DNA from: Oncomelania hupensis
Taxonomy: Eukaryota; Mollusca; Gastropoda; Littorinimorpha; Pomatiopsidae
Direction of reading: 5' to 3'
DNA: 64,000 nucleotides
NCBI GenBank assembly: GCA_036898135.1
Contig: CM072513.1
Span: 83,001,320 to 83,065,319 of the forward strand
A program made the translations under genes and the position numbers. Shown here one piece after another: positions 54,625 to 64,000 of the stretch (the stretch's first letter is position 1; every line of letters starts with the position of its first letter). A model generated the notes under the pieces. The model did no database searches and had not been told where the DNA came from. It saw only the letters and a list, made by a program, of their open reading frames with translations.

Positions 54625-55645
54625 TTAGAAAAGCAATGTTCTTTAGAAAATCGCAGCTGACGCACTGACGCATGCTTAAGGTCCACATTGACTGACACAT
54701 CAAACACTGATGTTTTGGCCAAGTTGGCCAGCAATTTTAGTATCTCAATCTTGTAGAACCACAACAAATCCGATGTTCTTCAGATTATGGCTGAAGTGTT
54801 GAGAAAACGTAGGGTCATCATTGACTGACCACAAACAGTTAAAGGTTTATTTTAGCCAAGTTAGCTTTGTAGACTACGCTTGTAGACACAACAGCAGCAT
54901 TAAATGTTCTTACAGGATGATGTGAAAAGGTCACCATTGACTGACCTATCAAACACCTAGCTGTAGTGTTGCCAAGTTTGGTGACTGATAAAACTGTTAT
55001 AACTACGTTCGCCGTAAACGGCAAAGCTGTGTTAAGGGCGCAGTGTGCGTGCGATATCGGGCCTAATCACTGTTACAGCGCAACTACAAAGGGAAATCAG
55101 CTCAACACACGTCTTCAGACCCATCTCCTCTCGCCTTAAAGACGCGGGGGACCAAAGGCGCCGTTGCTCTTCCGCCGATGGCGTTGTCCTCTCTGTGTTG
55201 TTGCCGTCGCCGTTTTTGTAGGTCAAATTGGGAAAATGTAGGCAGCGGCGGCCAAAAGCGTGGACTAGCTAGGTTGGTATTCACAACTTTCCGGCACCTC
55301 TCATAAAAACTCGTGGGTATCGCCATTATAAATTAAAACGAGGTTAGAATGAAACCAAGTTCCGGTCTGGCTTGTTTTGCTTTTATCAAAGCTTGATGCG
55401 TGACTTTTAAATATGGCAAATTGCCGAAAACGACGACTGTTAGAGCCAGAAAACGAGTGGGATAAGTATAAAAACGGTGGAGGAAGTACATGCTCAGTGA
55501 AAGGATGCAAAAAACAATCGTAGAGGCCTGTATTTGTGGCGACTTGCGTCGATCATCGACAGAAAGTGAAACAGGACCTGAAGACTCTTGTAGTTTTCCA
55601 TAGCTTCGCCGTCGCAACCTTCACAAAACACGAAGTAGTTGACTA
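54625..55645. other. Unassigned with a degenerate ~120-bp repeat
   Basis: Three diverged units containing (C/T)ATTGACTGAC and GCCAAGTT(G/A)G begin near 54690, 54813 and 54930. Nothing recognisable at 55025-55645. Confidence 0.5.
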
Positions 55646-55650
55646 TGTTA

Positions 55651-55862
55651 GGCGAGCGTTGTGGCCAAGTGGGCTAAGGCGGGACTAACTTGCCGTGTCC
55701 ACAAGCCAGAAACCAATTGCGCCTGACAGGTGTGGGTTCGAGCCAGCATCTGGGCGTTATGTTTCTCCGAATATTTTTTCAAAAATTCACAAATAATGTT
55801 AGGTAGGTAGGGTTTAGGCGCGCCACTGGCGATAGAAAGGGATAATAAACTGCAGCCAAAAA
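55651..55862 (+). mobile_element. tRNA-derived SINE, family S2, copy 2
   Basis: A box GTGGCCAAGTGGGCTAAGGC, B-box-like GGGTTCGAGCC, then CATCTGGGCGTTATGTTTCT and GTTAGGTAGGTAGGGTTTAG, GCGCGCCAC, with an A-rich tail. Lacks the ~70-bp CGGGTACTCCGC segment of copy 1. Confidence 0.78.
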
Positions 55863-55937
55863 AATAAAAAAATATGTGAGGGTACGATACTGGTGGCCAG
55901 TGACACATGTTGTCTTCCCACTGTAAAACTTCCCATT

Positions 55938-55996
55938 GTACAACTTATGTTAATATGATGAATAAAAATTGATGCAACAACAACAACAACAACAAC
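55938..55996 (+). repeat. Retroelement 3' end with (CAA)n tail, second copy
   Basis: GTACAACTTATGTTAATATG then ATGAATAAAAATTGATGCAACAACAACA and further CAA. Matches 44866-44917. Confidence 0.65.
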
Positions 55997-56364
55997 ACTG
56001 TAAACTTGACTCTGTCACAACTGGGACTTCAAATCCATCAGGCATTCTCTGCAAAACTTTCTCTTTATGCTCCCACCAACGCTTTCTCATGTGATTCGAC
56101 ATAATTATTCTTGACTATTTGGAAATAACTCACTAAAACACTCGGATAAACAATACGCGAAGAAAGAAACCGGAAATATGTTTCACATGAGGGGATTCCC
56201 GTTGGTGCATAGGATAGCAGAAAAGTGTGAATAGCGCTGAGGCTGCAACTTCCATTTCACACGGAGTAGCTGAGACTGACCCAACTTGCCAAAGGTAAGC
56301 CTTGCTGAGTTTGGACTACACTGCGTGGTTTGACCTCTGACCCCCATGGCTAACACAGCTACAG

Positions 56365-56790
56365 CTTGTCATCGTGCTTAGTCAAACCGGCCTGCTGTGG
56401 AAGTCAGCGATGTTGTACTGTGCTAAGTTAAACCGGCCTGCTGTGGAAGTCAGCGATGTTGTACTGCGCTAAGGTAAACCGGCCTGCTGTGGAAGTCAGC
56501 GATGTTGTACTGTGCTAAGTTAAACCGCCCTGCTGTGGAAGTCAGCAATGTTGTATTGTGCTTAGCCAAACCGCCTGCTGTTGGTCAGCAATGTTGTATT
56601 GTGCTTAACCAAACCTTACCGCCTGCTGTGTTGGTCAGCAATGTCGTATTGTGCTTAGCCAAACCGCCTGCTGTTGGTCAGCAATGGTGTATTGTGCTTA
56701 GCCAAACCGCCTGCTTTGGTCAGCAATGGTGTATTGTGCTTAGCCAAACCTTACCGCCTGCTGTTGAAGCCAGTGATGGCGTAGCGGACT
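56365..56790. repeat. ~46-bp minisatellite, about 9 copies
   Basis: Unit contains GTCAGCGATGTTGTACTGTG and CTAAGTTAAACCGGCCTGCT. Distal copies shorten and vary (CTTAGCCAAACC, TTGGTCAGCAATG). Confidence 0.93.
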
Positions 56791-56932
56791 TAAGACAAGG
56801 CTTAGATTAACAAAATACTGCTTGTTATAGCTAGGCTTGGCTAATCACGTCATGATTAGGTTAATCACTTCGTGGTTAGGTTTGATGGGCTTCTCTCCTC
56901 ATCGCTCTGAGACAATACAACCACTTTGCTGA

Positions 56933-56936
<4 letters not shown>

Positions 56937-57011
<75 letters not shown>

Positions 57012-57222
57012 AGGATGCTATATAAGCGCCTTTCCCCAAATCAATCAGGCTCAAAGCGCGGCGATCTATACCAACATACACGCTCACTTGTCTCCTCCAC
57101 CCTCACACACATCAAATACACATCCATCACTCAAACAAGTAGTGTAAAGGCAGGGAGATCGCTATTAGAAGACGGAAAGAAAATCGAATTTTTATTTTTG
57201 AAATTTTTATATTGACTGCGTC
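56937..57222 (-). mobile_element. tRNA-derived SINE, family S1, 5'-truncated copy
   Basis: On the minus strand it starts GGACGCAGTCAATATAAAAA, runs through AAAAATTCGATTTTCTTTCC and GATCGCCGCGCTTTGAGCCT, and ends GCGCTTATATAGCATCCTGT with a (TTA)n tail of about 23 units. The head with A and B boxes is missing. Confidence 0.83.
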
Positions 57223-58630
57223 CTGTACCATTAAGTTACTAATTTAATGTTCACGTGCGTGGGCAATCCGTTCAATATTTCTGTAATTATGACACTGCAC
57301 CTTGTAAGCTATATTAGCATGGACACTATATAATATGGACGGCTGTCTTTGAGGTCAAGGTCAGTAAATTCCACGATCGCCGTTCCGGGCAACTGTTGTC
57401 TAAGCCTACTTCCGGTTGGTCGGAATAGCAGTGGTGAACGTTGTTTCTTTTTAGAATTGTCTGCTGTTGCATTTCAGTTTTGTTTGGAATTAAAGTTAAG
57501 AACTAATCTACCCCCTGGCTTAGATTTAAAAACTAATAACTTGATTATCCTCTTTGCTGTATCTGGCTGTATTTGCTTTTAAGACTGGCCTTCTAACTTT
57601 TTAGTATGGTTGAAATACAAGTAGCCTAAGAAACTTTATTTTTGCATCCGGATTGCCTTATTAGTGTAATGCATTGTATCTAGCCTCATAATTTTTGTGT
57701 GGTTCACCTTGATTGTTAAAACTAATTTGTGCTTTATTTATTATTTGCTAGTTTAAAACAAAATAGTTTTGAATTTGTTCTTACTCCTGATCAACTTAGA
57801 TTTGTCTGATTCACAAACATTCAAGTAGAAAACGAGAATTTAAAGATTCTGTAAATGCAGTTATTGCCATTGTATCTGGCTGTTGTGTGTTGAAGACTGC
57901 TATTCTTCTGACCTTTTCTTTTTGGGTAAGAAAGTTTGGGTTATAACAATTACTAGAAGCCTTGTGCACTTTGAATAGGGTCTGATCTTGGTTGTTAATA
58001 CAATCCCAATTGATCCCTTGTACTGCTTGATTTTATTTGTTGCACCAATGTACATGATTATTTGTTCACTTTCTACATTTCCTTTCACCATGCGTGTATG
58101 TTCACTTTTTACTTGTTTGTTACCTTTCACAATACATGTTTGTTTACTTTCTGCTTGTGTATTTGCTTTCACTCTTTTTCATCATGAAGACAAAACTCAC
58201 AATTTCCATTCAAATCATAGTTATTTCTTTATTCTGTACATGTTCATCAAAAACTCAGTTAAATGTCAACCAAAGTTTGATTCTTAACACATACAACAGT
58301 ATACACAGTTTCGCATTCATTAAAAAAAAATTGAGTTGCTGTCATCATACACACATTTTAAAAAAGTTTAAATTCAAAATAAAAAATGAAAAGAATTGCT
58401 GTCATCATACACCAAGTTAAATAAAACTAAAAACAAACAACCCTAACGCAACACCAGACTGACCCTCATTAAGCAACTTCCATCAAAACAAGCACAATGC
58501 TATTGTTATAATTCTTATGTAAGAAGTGGAAAAACTTTATGTATCAAAATCAGTAAAATAAGCTGTTGTCGTCAATATAAACATCCTGGTGTGAGACTAA
58601 CAAAAAGTGTCCCCCTCCCCTCACCCACCT
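57223..58630. other. AT-rich, no recognisable gene; weak internal repeats
   Basis: Diverged pairs: TATCTGGCTGT...AAGACTG(G/C) at about 57560 and 57873; three ~36-bp units with TTTACTTGTTTGTTACCTTTC-like sequence at 58060-58170; and AATTGCTGTCATCATACAC near 58335 and 58393. No coding signature. Confidence 0.5.
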
Positions 58631-58631
58631 C

Positions 58632-59194
58632 CCTATCGCGTAACTCAAAGGTCGTTGGGGCACCACAGATGATGGTTTAACCAGCATACTCCATCTTTTT
58701 CTGTCCTTAACAACTCTCATGTCTTCGTTCAGTGTCAAGCCAGTCCAATCTCGAATGTTGTCCTCCCAACTATTTTTCCGTCTCCATCTTCGTCTGCCTC
58801 CTTGCACCGTGCCTTGCAGGATGGTCTTTGCAAGGCCCGATGCTCTGGTGACGTGGCCATATCATCCGTTTCTTCACCACTGTGAGCAAGTCATCGTGTT
58901 GTCCAATGGCTTGTGTGATGGTCTGTCGGACTTCGTCATTGGTGATGTGCTGGGTATAGGAAATGCCCAGAAGTCTTCTGTAGCACCTCATCTCCATGCT
59001 TTGTATTCTTCGTTGTAGATCTGCTGTGTGAGTCCATGGTCACAAGTGTATAGGAAGATGGAGATGACAAGAGAGTGCAGCAACCTTACCTTGGAATGTA
59101 GACTGATGGTCCTGTCTTTCCAAATGGGCTTCAACCTTGTCAGGGCCCCAGTTGTTTGTCTGATACAATGGTTCCTAAATATTTGAAACTATGC
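58632..59194 (-). pseudogene. RTE fragment, copy D (RT C-terminus, internal deletion)
   Basis: From the low-coordinate side: CCTATCGCGTAACTC, the basic C-terminal region (GGRRRWRRKNSWEDNI in minus translation), RQTITQAIGQHDDLLTVVKK, MEMRCYRRLLGISYTQHI. About 40 bp between the TTAALT and GAIVSD codons is deleted (GGGCCCCAGTTGTTTGTCTG joins directly to ATACAATGG). Frameshifted, with an extra deletion in the KRKLRWYG segment. Confidence 0.84.
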
Positions 59195-59205
59195 AAAAAA
59201 TGCAT

Positions 59206-59428
59206 TTAGTCAAATACTATCTTTGGGAATAAAATTAGCAGAAGCAAAACAAACAATAAGCTGGAAATAATGTATGTACACATACAAATGGCATTGCAAT
59301 GGTTTTCACAAAATACCGGAATATGAGAATTTTTAGTTTTAATGTTCTTAAGCATCCCATGTTTTTGGATGTGCTCCTGGCCTTTCTGTAATTTCATAAA
59401 CATCCGACATTCATGATGGACACGAATT
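59206..59428 (-). CDS. Candidate host gene, exon 3 (tentative)
   Basis: Preceded on the minus strand by CTCTTTTTCAG, a good splice acceptor. Joined in phase 2 to exon 2 it stays open for 74 codons: RIRVHHECRMFMKLQKGQEH, continuing to a hydrophobic end (IISSLLFVLLLLILF, membrane-like) and a stop. The reading frame predicted from exon 2 agrees with the open frame here, which is some support. I do not recognise the protein. The exon could end earlier at an unrecognised donor, and the hydrophobic end may be intronic sequence. Confidence 0.3.
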
Positions 59429-59679
59429 CTGAAAAAGAGCTGCACTACTTTACCAAACATCTTTTTTTTCTGACTCCCGTGCATTCACACCCATATGTTG
59501 CCAATTGATAGGTTGCTGTCACAGTTTCATCATCTTCACATGAATTTGTTAGTATTCTTATTACAAAGTCAAAAAATTATACTTTACAAAATATTGTACA
59601 CACTGGATTTACGAAAATTTTTTAATAGGCTAGTTTAAAATTACTCAAGATCACATCAACAGCCTCTTAAAAAAGATAC

Positions 59680-59768
59680 CTTGGGCATTTTCTAGGCATG
59701 CCTAATGCAGCGAGCTGATTTCCAGTTTCAGTGGTAGTGACGTCTTCCAGATCAAAAATCTCATCTTT
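59680..59768 (-). CDS. Candidate host gene, exon 2
   Basis: On the minus strand TTTGTTTCAG (acceptor) precedes an 89-base open segment that reads KDEIFDLEDVTTTETGNQLA then ALGMPRKCP. It ends AAG followed by GTATCT (donor). It joins exon 1 in phase 0. The acidic, low-repeat sequence looks like ordinary host coding and matches none of the repeats in this window. The protein family is not recognised. Confidence 0.45.
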
Positions 59769-59866
59769 CTGAAACAAAACATGATATAACCTATTATTGG
59801 TGATGACTTTGGGAAGAGGCTAATTCATTCTGTTTCTGTGTGTTAATTACTGCACACCATCAACTA

Positions 59867-60061
59867 CCTATCCTATCCTATCCTATCCTATCCTACCCCG
59901 TAACTCGGAGGTCGTAGGGGCACCACAGATGATCATTTAACCAGCGTACTCCATCTTTCTCTGTCCTCAGCAACCCCGATGGCTTCGCTCAGTGTCAAGC
60001 CAGTCTATTCTCGAATGTTGTCCTCCCACCTCTTTTTCGGTCTCCATCTTCTTCTATCTCC
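59867..60061 (-). pseudogene. RTE fragment, copy E (3' end only), in candidate intron 1
   Basis: Only the terminal ~195 bp: four to five CCTAT pentamers, CCCCGTAACTCGGAGGTCGT, the SSVVP/RWSMLVKR codons, and part of the WEDNI segment. It lies between candidate exons 1 and 2, so the insertion would be spliced out. Confidence 0.85.
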
Positions 60062-60376
60062 AAGATGAATCATGATCAGTCCGACCTATTTGTGGGCCGT
60101 CTCTTTGGACAGAATATACAGAATTCATCCCAAAATAAAAACATAGGTATACGATTAATAAACACGATAAAAGCATTTCCACCCAATCTGTCGTAAACAC
60201 TATCACGAGGCATAGAAATAATACTCAAATAACCAGTGACACTTCTTTAAACAAAACGAGTGTCGAAACGGTTGAAACGAAAGCTTAGGCCTATATTAGT
60301 GTGGCGCTATAGCCGTTTTCTCGGGATTTTTTTAATATAATGTAATATTTAAGTCAGCAATTGAGATTTTACTTAC

Positions 60377-60406
60377 CGCAAGAATCTCTTCGATAACACA
60401 CACCAT
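60377..60406 (-). CDS. Candidate host gene, exon 1 (start codon)
   Basis: Minus strand: GCGAAG ATG GTG, a strong start context (A at -3, G at +4), then MVCVIEEILA, and GCG followed by GTAAGT, a perfect splice donor. With exon 2 it gives a 39-residue open N-terminus over a 608-base intron. A ZNF143/Staf-like motif lies ~150 bases upstream. The combination of start context, donor, acceptor and frame agreement is the best evidence for a non-transposon gene in the window. Function unknown. Confidence 0.45.
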
Positions 60407-60557
60407 CTTCGCTCTAGCAGACGACCGGAAATAGGCTTTACATACGCTGGCCTAGAGAGGCTAGCGTGGACCTTGCTTAGTCTTGGAAAGAGCTAGCAGC
60501 GCGAGAGACAGCCGTCCATACATATAAGAGTCCACGATCTCAGCGTGGGGTACAGAG

Positions 60558-60577
60558 TGCATGATGGGAAAATACTA
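60558..60577. promoter_or_regulatory. ZNF143/Staf-like promoter motif
   Basis: TGCATGATGGGAAAATACTA closely resembles the SBF/ZNF143 motif (TGCATTATGGGAATTGTAGT). It lies ~150 bases upstream of the candidate start codon at 60406, where such motifs are normally found in metazoan core promoters. It could also serve a gene in the other direction. Confidence 0.4.
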
Positions 60578-60599
60578 CCCCACGGTCTATCTGTTGACA

Positions 60600-61060
60600 T
60601 TGCGCTGTTTGCTTTGGTCTGTTTATGCTTTGTTTATCTTTATGTTCCTTGTGTTTCGGCCTTCGCCGTTTCTGTGTTTCTGTTCTTTCTTTGAAGACAA
60701 AACCTTCAACCTATCCTTGACTGCCAACCACTGAAACAAGTTGGAGGTGTGTTTGTACATGGTCCCGAGGCTCCCTAATTGAAAGTGTGGCACAACTAGG
60801 GGATTAAGGCGGCGGGCGAATGTTGAAGAAATCCCAGATTGTGGGGAGCGTGTGAGGATTGCTAGTATACATACTGCCTGGCAAAGTTTCATCTTACATT
60901 GGGATTTCTCGATGGTACGGAAGCACGGGGGTACAATGTGTTGATTGTCCACTTTGTCATGTGTAAAAAATATTCTTTTTCAGTCGTGATTAAAATAATT
61001 TCAGTCCTAAGAAGCAAGCATTCTGACATAATATTCTTCTTTTCGGTTCATTTCTGATTT
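60600..61060. other. No recognised gene
   Basis: A 109-codon minus-strand frame (60623-60952, FARRLNPLVVPHFQLGSLGT) has no domain I can name. It could be upstream sequence of the candidate gene or chance. Confidence 0.35.
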
Positions 61061-61063
61061 TTT

Positions 61064-62211
61064 ACTATCCTATCCTATCCATTAACTCGTAAGTCGTTGG
61101 GGCACCACGGATGATCGTTTAACCAGCGTACTCCATATTTCTCTGTCCTCAGCAACCCTCATGGCTTCGCTCAGTGTCAAGCCAGTCCATTCTTGAATGT
61201 TGTCCATCCACCTCTTTTTCTGTCTCCCTCTTCTTCTGCCGCCTTATACCGTGTCTTGCAGGATTGTCTTTGGAAGGCCTCATGATCTGGTGACGTGGCA
61301 ATACCATCGGAGTTTCCATTTCTTCACCACTATGAGCATGTCATCGTGTTGTCCAATGGCTTGTGTGATGGCTTGTCGGACTTCGTCGTTGGTGATGTGC
61401 TGAGTATAGGAAATGCCCAGAAGTCTTTTGTAGCACCTCATCTCCATGCTTTGTATTCTTCGTTGTAGGTCTGCTGTGAGGGTCCATGTTTCGCAAGCGT
61501 ACAGGAAGATGGAGATGACAAGGGAGTGCACCAGCCTTACATTGGAGTGTAGACTGATGGTCCTGTCTTTCCAAATGGACTTCAACCTTGTCAGGGCAGC
61601 AGTTGTTTGTGCGATCCTGGAGAAAACTTCCTGTCGGGACCCATTGTCTGATACAATGGCTCCTAAATATTTGAAACTATGTACTGTGTTGAGGGATTGG
61701 CCTGGGACTTCGATGTCCGAGTTGATGCCATTGGTGTTGTTGGGCATCATTTTGGTCTTCTCTGCACTTATTTCTATTCCAAAGGCTCTGAAGGTGGTGT
61801 CAAGCCTCTATACCAGCTGTTCAAGTTCTTATTCCACTACAGCAAATCCATCAATGTCATCCTCAAAACGAAGGTTGACGATTGCTCTACCCCCTATGCT
61901 GACTGTGCCTTCGCGATCTGCAAGGGCCCTGAAATGATGCGCTCTAGGAAGATGTTGAAGTGTGTTGGAGAGAGTAGGCATCCTTGACGCACGCCTGTTG
62001 TTGTTCCGACCAGTTCCCGATGGCGCTGTTGTGGAGGACTGTACTGGTAGCCTTGTCATACAAGCTTTTGATGACTTCAGTAATGTTAGTGCTGAAGTGT
62101 TGTACACTCTCGATCTCATGGTTGCCCACAGAAGTGCATTCCAGACTCGGTCAACGCTTTTTTGAAATTTACAAGCACATGCTATAGATGCCGTTGGTGC
62201 TGTAGGTATAT
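61064..62211 (-). pseudogene. RTE fragment, copy F (RT palm to 3' end)
   Basis: Runs from the (CCTAT)n tail at 61064 up to the segment encoding KYLQHQQH of RT (about 3415 in copy A). The minus strand encodes VNLRFEDDIDGFA, so the catalytic FADD is mutated to FEDD. Then MMPNNTNGINSDIEVPGQSL in frame with HSFKYLGAIVSDNGSRQEV and on to LRWYCHVTRS, where a stop interrupts (61280). The NNTNG segment keeps the uninterrupted frame, which supports the insertion called in copy A. Inactive. An S1 SINE starts immediately beyond its 5' end. Confidence 0.86.
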
Positions 62212-62213
62212 CT

Positions 62214-62598
62214 ATACCTCGTGGCGCAGTGGATTAATCGCCGGTTTTCTATGCCTAAGGTCGCGGGTTCGATTCCCGTAAGGGGCGAACGTATGTGACT
62301 TAGGTACGAGACTACTGAGGTCACCGAGGGTTTTCTCCGGTTTCCTCCCTCCTTTCAGTAATGGAACTGGACGCAGTCAATATACAAATTACAAAAATAA
62401 AAATTCGATTTTCTTTCCGTCTTCCAATAGCGATCTATCTCCCTGCCTGTACACCACCTGTTTGAGTTATGGATGTGTATTTGTTGTGTGTGTGTGTATG
62501 TGTGTGTGTGAGTGGATGACATAGGTGAGCGTGTATGTTGGTACAGATCGCCGCTCTTTGAGCCCGATTGATTTGGGGAAAGGCGCGTATATAACATC

Positions 62599-62681
<83 letters not shown>
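62214..62681 (+). mobile_element. tRNA-derived SINE, family S1, full-length copy
   Basis: A box TGGCGCAGTGGATTAATCG (62222-62240), perfect B box GGTTCGATTCC (62266-62276). Body GTGACTTAGGTACGAGACTA, CCGAGGGTTTTCTCCGG, AAAAATAAAAATTCGATTTT, then GATCGCCGCTCTTTGAGCCC and GCGCGTATATAACATCCATT, with about 29 ATT trinucleotides. Agrees with 13467-13930 except for the GGGTACTCTGGTACC stretch. Confidence 0.9.
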
Positions 62682-62682
<1 letters not shown>

Positions 62683-63165
62683 TAAGCTGGGAAAAAAAAC
62701 CGCTTTACTAACCCAAATTCTAATTTTGATAAACTCGAAAGCAATGTAACGATGGGCGGAGGTTTATGGTTAGGTCGCACTATTAATATACATGTAGTCT
62801 ATCATCGTACTATCGATCTGCCCCTGACGTGGACATTTGTGTTGTCTGTGTCTGGTCTGCTGTAGAGTAATGTGGACGGTGGATCTAAAGGTAGAAATGG
62901 TAGGCCTGTATGTAGGTGGTATATCAGTACTGAGACCTAGGGTGACGTGTGGCTACATTACACGTTGCTAACTGTAATATACAAGCGTATATTGCAGTAC
63001 AAGTGATCATTTGCTCAGGAATGGACGTTGCAGTATGCAGTGTATAGTCTACATCTACATCTACTATTAAGTTGGTTTGTGGGGGAAAAGGAGGGGAGTG
63101 GTGAGGGTGGTTTGCGTAAGTGACTGGTGTAGGTTAATTGTTGGATTTGTTAGTAGATAACTAGT
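62682..63165. other. No recognisable gene
   Basis: Unassigned sequence; nothing recognised on either strand. Confidence 0.5.
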
Positions 63166-64000
63166 GAAGGCTTTTTTGATGACTTCAATAATTTTCAACA
63201 TCAAAAGCCTGTATGACAAGGCTACCAGTGCAGTCCTACACAACAGAGCCATCGGGAATTGGTTCAGAACAACAATCGGCGTGCGTCAAGGATGCCTACT
63301 CTCTCCAACACTCTTCAACATCTTCCTAGAGCGCATCATGTCGGATGCTCTTGCAGACCATGAAGGCACAGTCAGCATAGGGGGTAGAGCAATCTCCAAT
63401 CTTCGTTTTGCAGATGACATTGATGGATTGGCTGGAGAGGAACAAGAACTTGAACAGCTGGTACAGAGGCTTGACACCACCTCCAAAGCCTATGGAATGG
63501 AAATAAGTGCAGAGAAGACCAAAATGATGACCAACAACACCAATGGCATCAATACGGACATCAAAGTCCAAGGCCAAACCCTCGACACAGTGCATAGCTT
63601 CAAATATTTAGGAGCCATTGTATCAGACAATGGGTCCCGACAGGAAGTCCTCTCCAGGATCGCACAAACAACTGCTGCCCTGACAAGGTTGAAGCCCATT
63701 TGGAAAGACAGGACCATCAGTCTACATTCCAAAGTAAGACTGCTGCGCTCCCTTGTCATCTCCATCTTCCTATATGCTTGCGAAGCATGGACCCTCACAG
63801 CAGATCTCCAACGAAGAATACAAAGCATGGAGATGAGGTGCTACAGAAGACTTCTGGGCATTTCCTATACCCAACACATCACCAACGACGAAGTCCGACA
63901 GACCATCACACAAGCCATTGGACAACACGATGACCTGCTAACAGTGGTGAAGAAACGGAAACTTCGGTGGTATGGCCACGTCACCAGATCATCAGGCCTT
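63166..64000 (+). pseudogene. RTE fragment, copy G (5'-truncated, inverted 5' end, runs off window)
   Basis: From about 63199 the sequence follows copy A from IKSLYDKATSAVLHN onward. GVRQGCLLSPTLFN, RFADDIDGLA, MMTNNTNGINTDIKVQGQTL, HSFKYLGAIVSDNGSRQEVL and RKLRWYGHVTRSSGL stay in one frame to the window edge with no stop. The first ~30 bases (63166-63195) are the reverse complement of the adjoining RT segment, a 5' inversion. Catalytic RT residues before the palm are missing through truncation, so it cannot be autonomous. It is the least damaged reference for this part of the family. Confidence 0.88.

Noticed and set aside
61446..61937. 163-codon plus-strand frame (and similar ones at 3683-4171, 53933-54253, 63490-63828)
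   Set aside because: These recur in every RTE copy as the antisense of the RT coding frame; shadows, not genes.

Overview
This is a window of animal genomic DNA, most likely from a mollusc and probably a marine gastropod. The reasons are the absence of any bacterial-style gene organisation, the density of (CT)n, (ATT)n and (GT)n microsatellites, many long minisatellites, several tRNA-derived SINE families with perfect Pol III boxes, and RTE, CR1 and L2/Jockey-like non-LTR retrotransposons of the kind that fill molluscan genomes. The species assignment is inference. Almost all coding sequence here belongs to mobile elements.

Layout. 1-6.1 kb: an old minus-strand Jockey/CR1-superfamily LINE relic is split by a nearly full-length plus-strand RTE-type LINE (1212-4557) with a 13-bp target-site duplication. 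6.1-10.2 kb: CT/GA tracts, a 41-bp minisatellite and the first copy of a ~575-bp interspersed element. 10.2-12.1 kb: a 5'-truncated LINE ('LINE-2') on the minus strand, bounded by TC repeats on both sides. 12.3-14.8 kb: an RTE fragment, two tRNA-derived SINEs and a hAT relic inserted against a SINE tail. 15.1-26.8 kb: a block of about nine minisatellite arrays (units 22-49 bp, the largest about 2.5 kb), plus SINE copies and a 523-bp MITE. 28-36 kb: two more copies of the ~575-bp element with clear target-site duplications, a LINE relic and a 600-bp CT tract. 36.2-40.1 kb: an intact 1179-codon CR1-type ORF on the minus strand with a 2A-like motif, a PHD finger, an endonuclease and a reverse transcriptase. 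40.3-46.1 kb: a LINE relic carrying a SINE with a 5S-like box, another ~575-bp element, a 36-bp minisatellite, repeated GTCCCC/GGGGAC hairpins and a second LINE-2 copy, again between TC tracts. 46-58.6 kb: mostly unassigned sequence with SINE, RTE and minisatellite fragments. 58.6-64 kb: four more RTE fragments, another SINE and the only plausible host gene, a minus-strand candidate at 59.2-60.4 kb with a strong start context, consensus splice sites and an upstream ZNF143/Staf-like promoter motif.

How the parts work together: the autonomous LINEs (RTE, CR1, LINE-2) supply endonuclease and reverse transcriptase. The SINEs and the ~575-bp element are non-coding and must be moved in trans. The ~575-bp element ends in a hairpin and flank resembling the 3' end of LINE-2, which suggests a shared retrotransposition machinery. 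Several minisatellites appear to have grown from parts of mobile elements, most clearly the 22-bp array at 21.8-22.5 kb, whose unit matches a segment of an unexpanded SINE copy at 51.6 kb.
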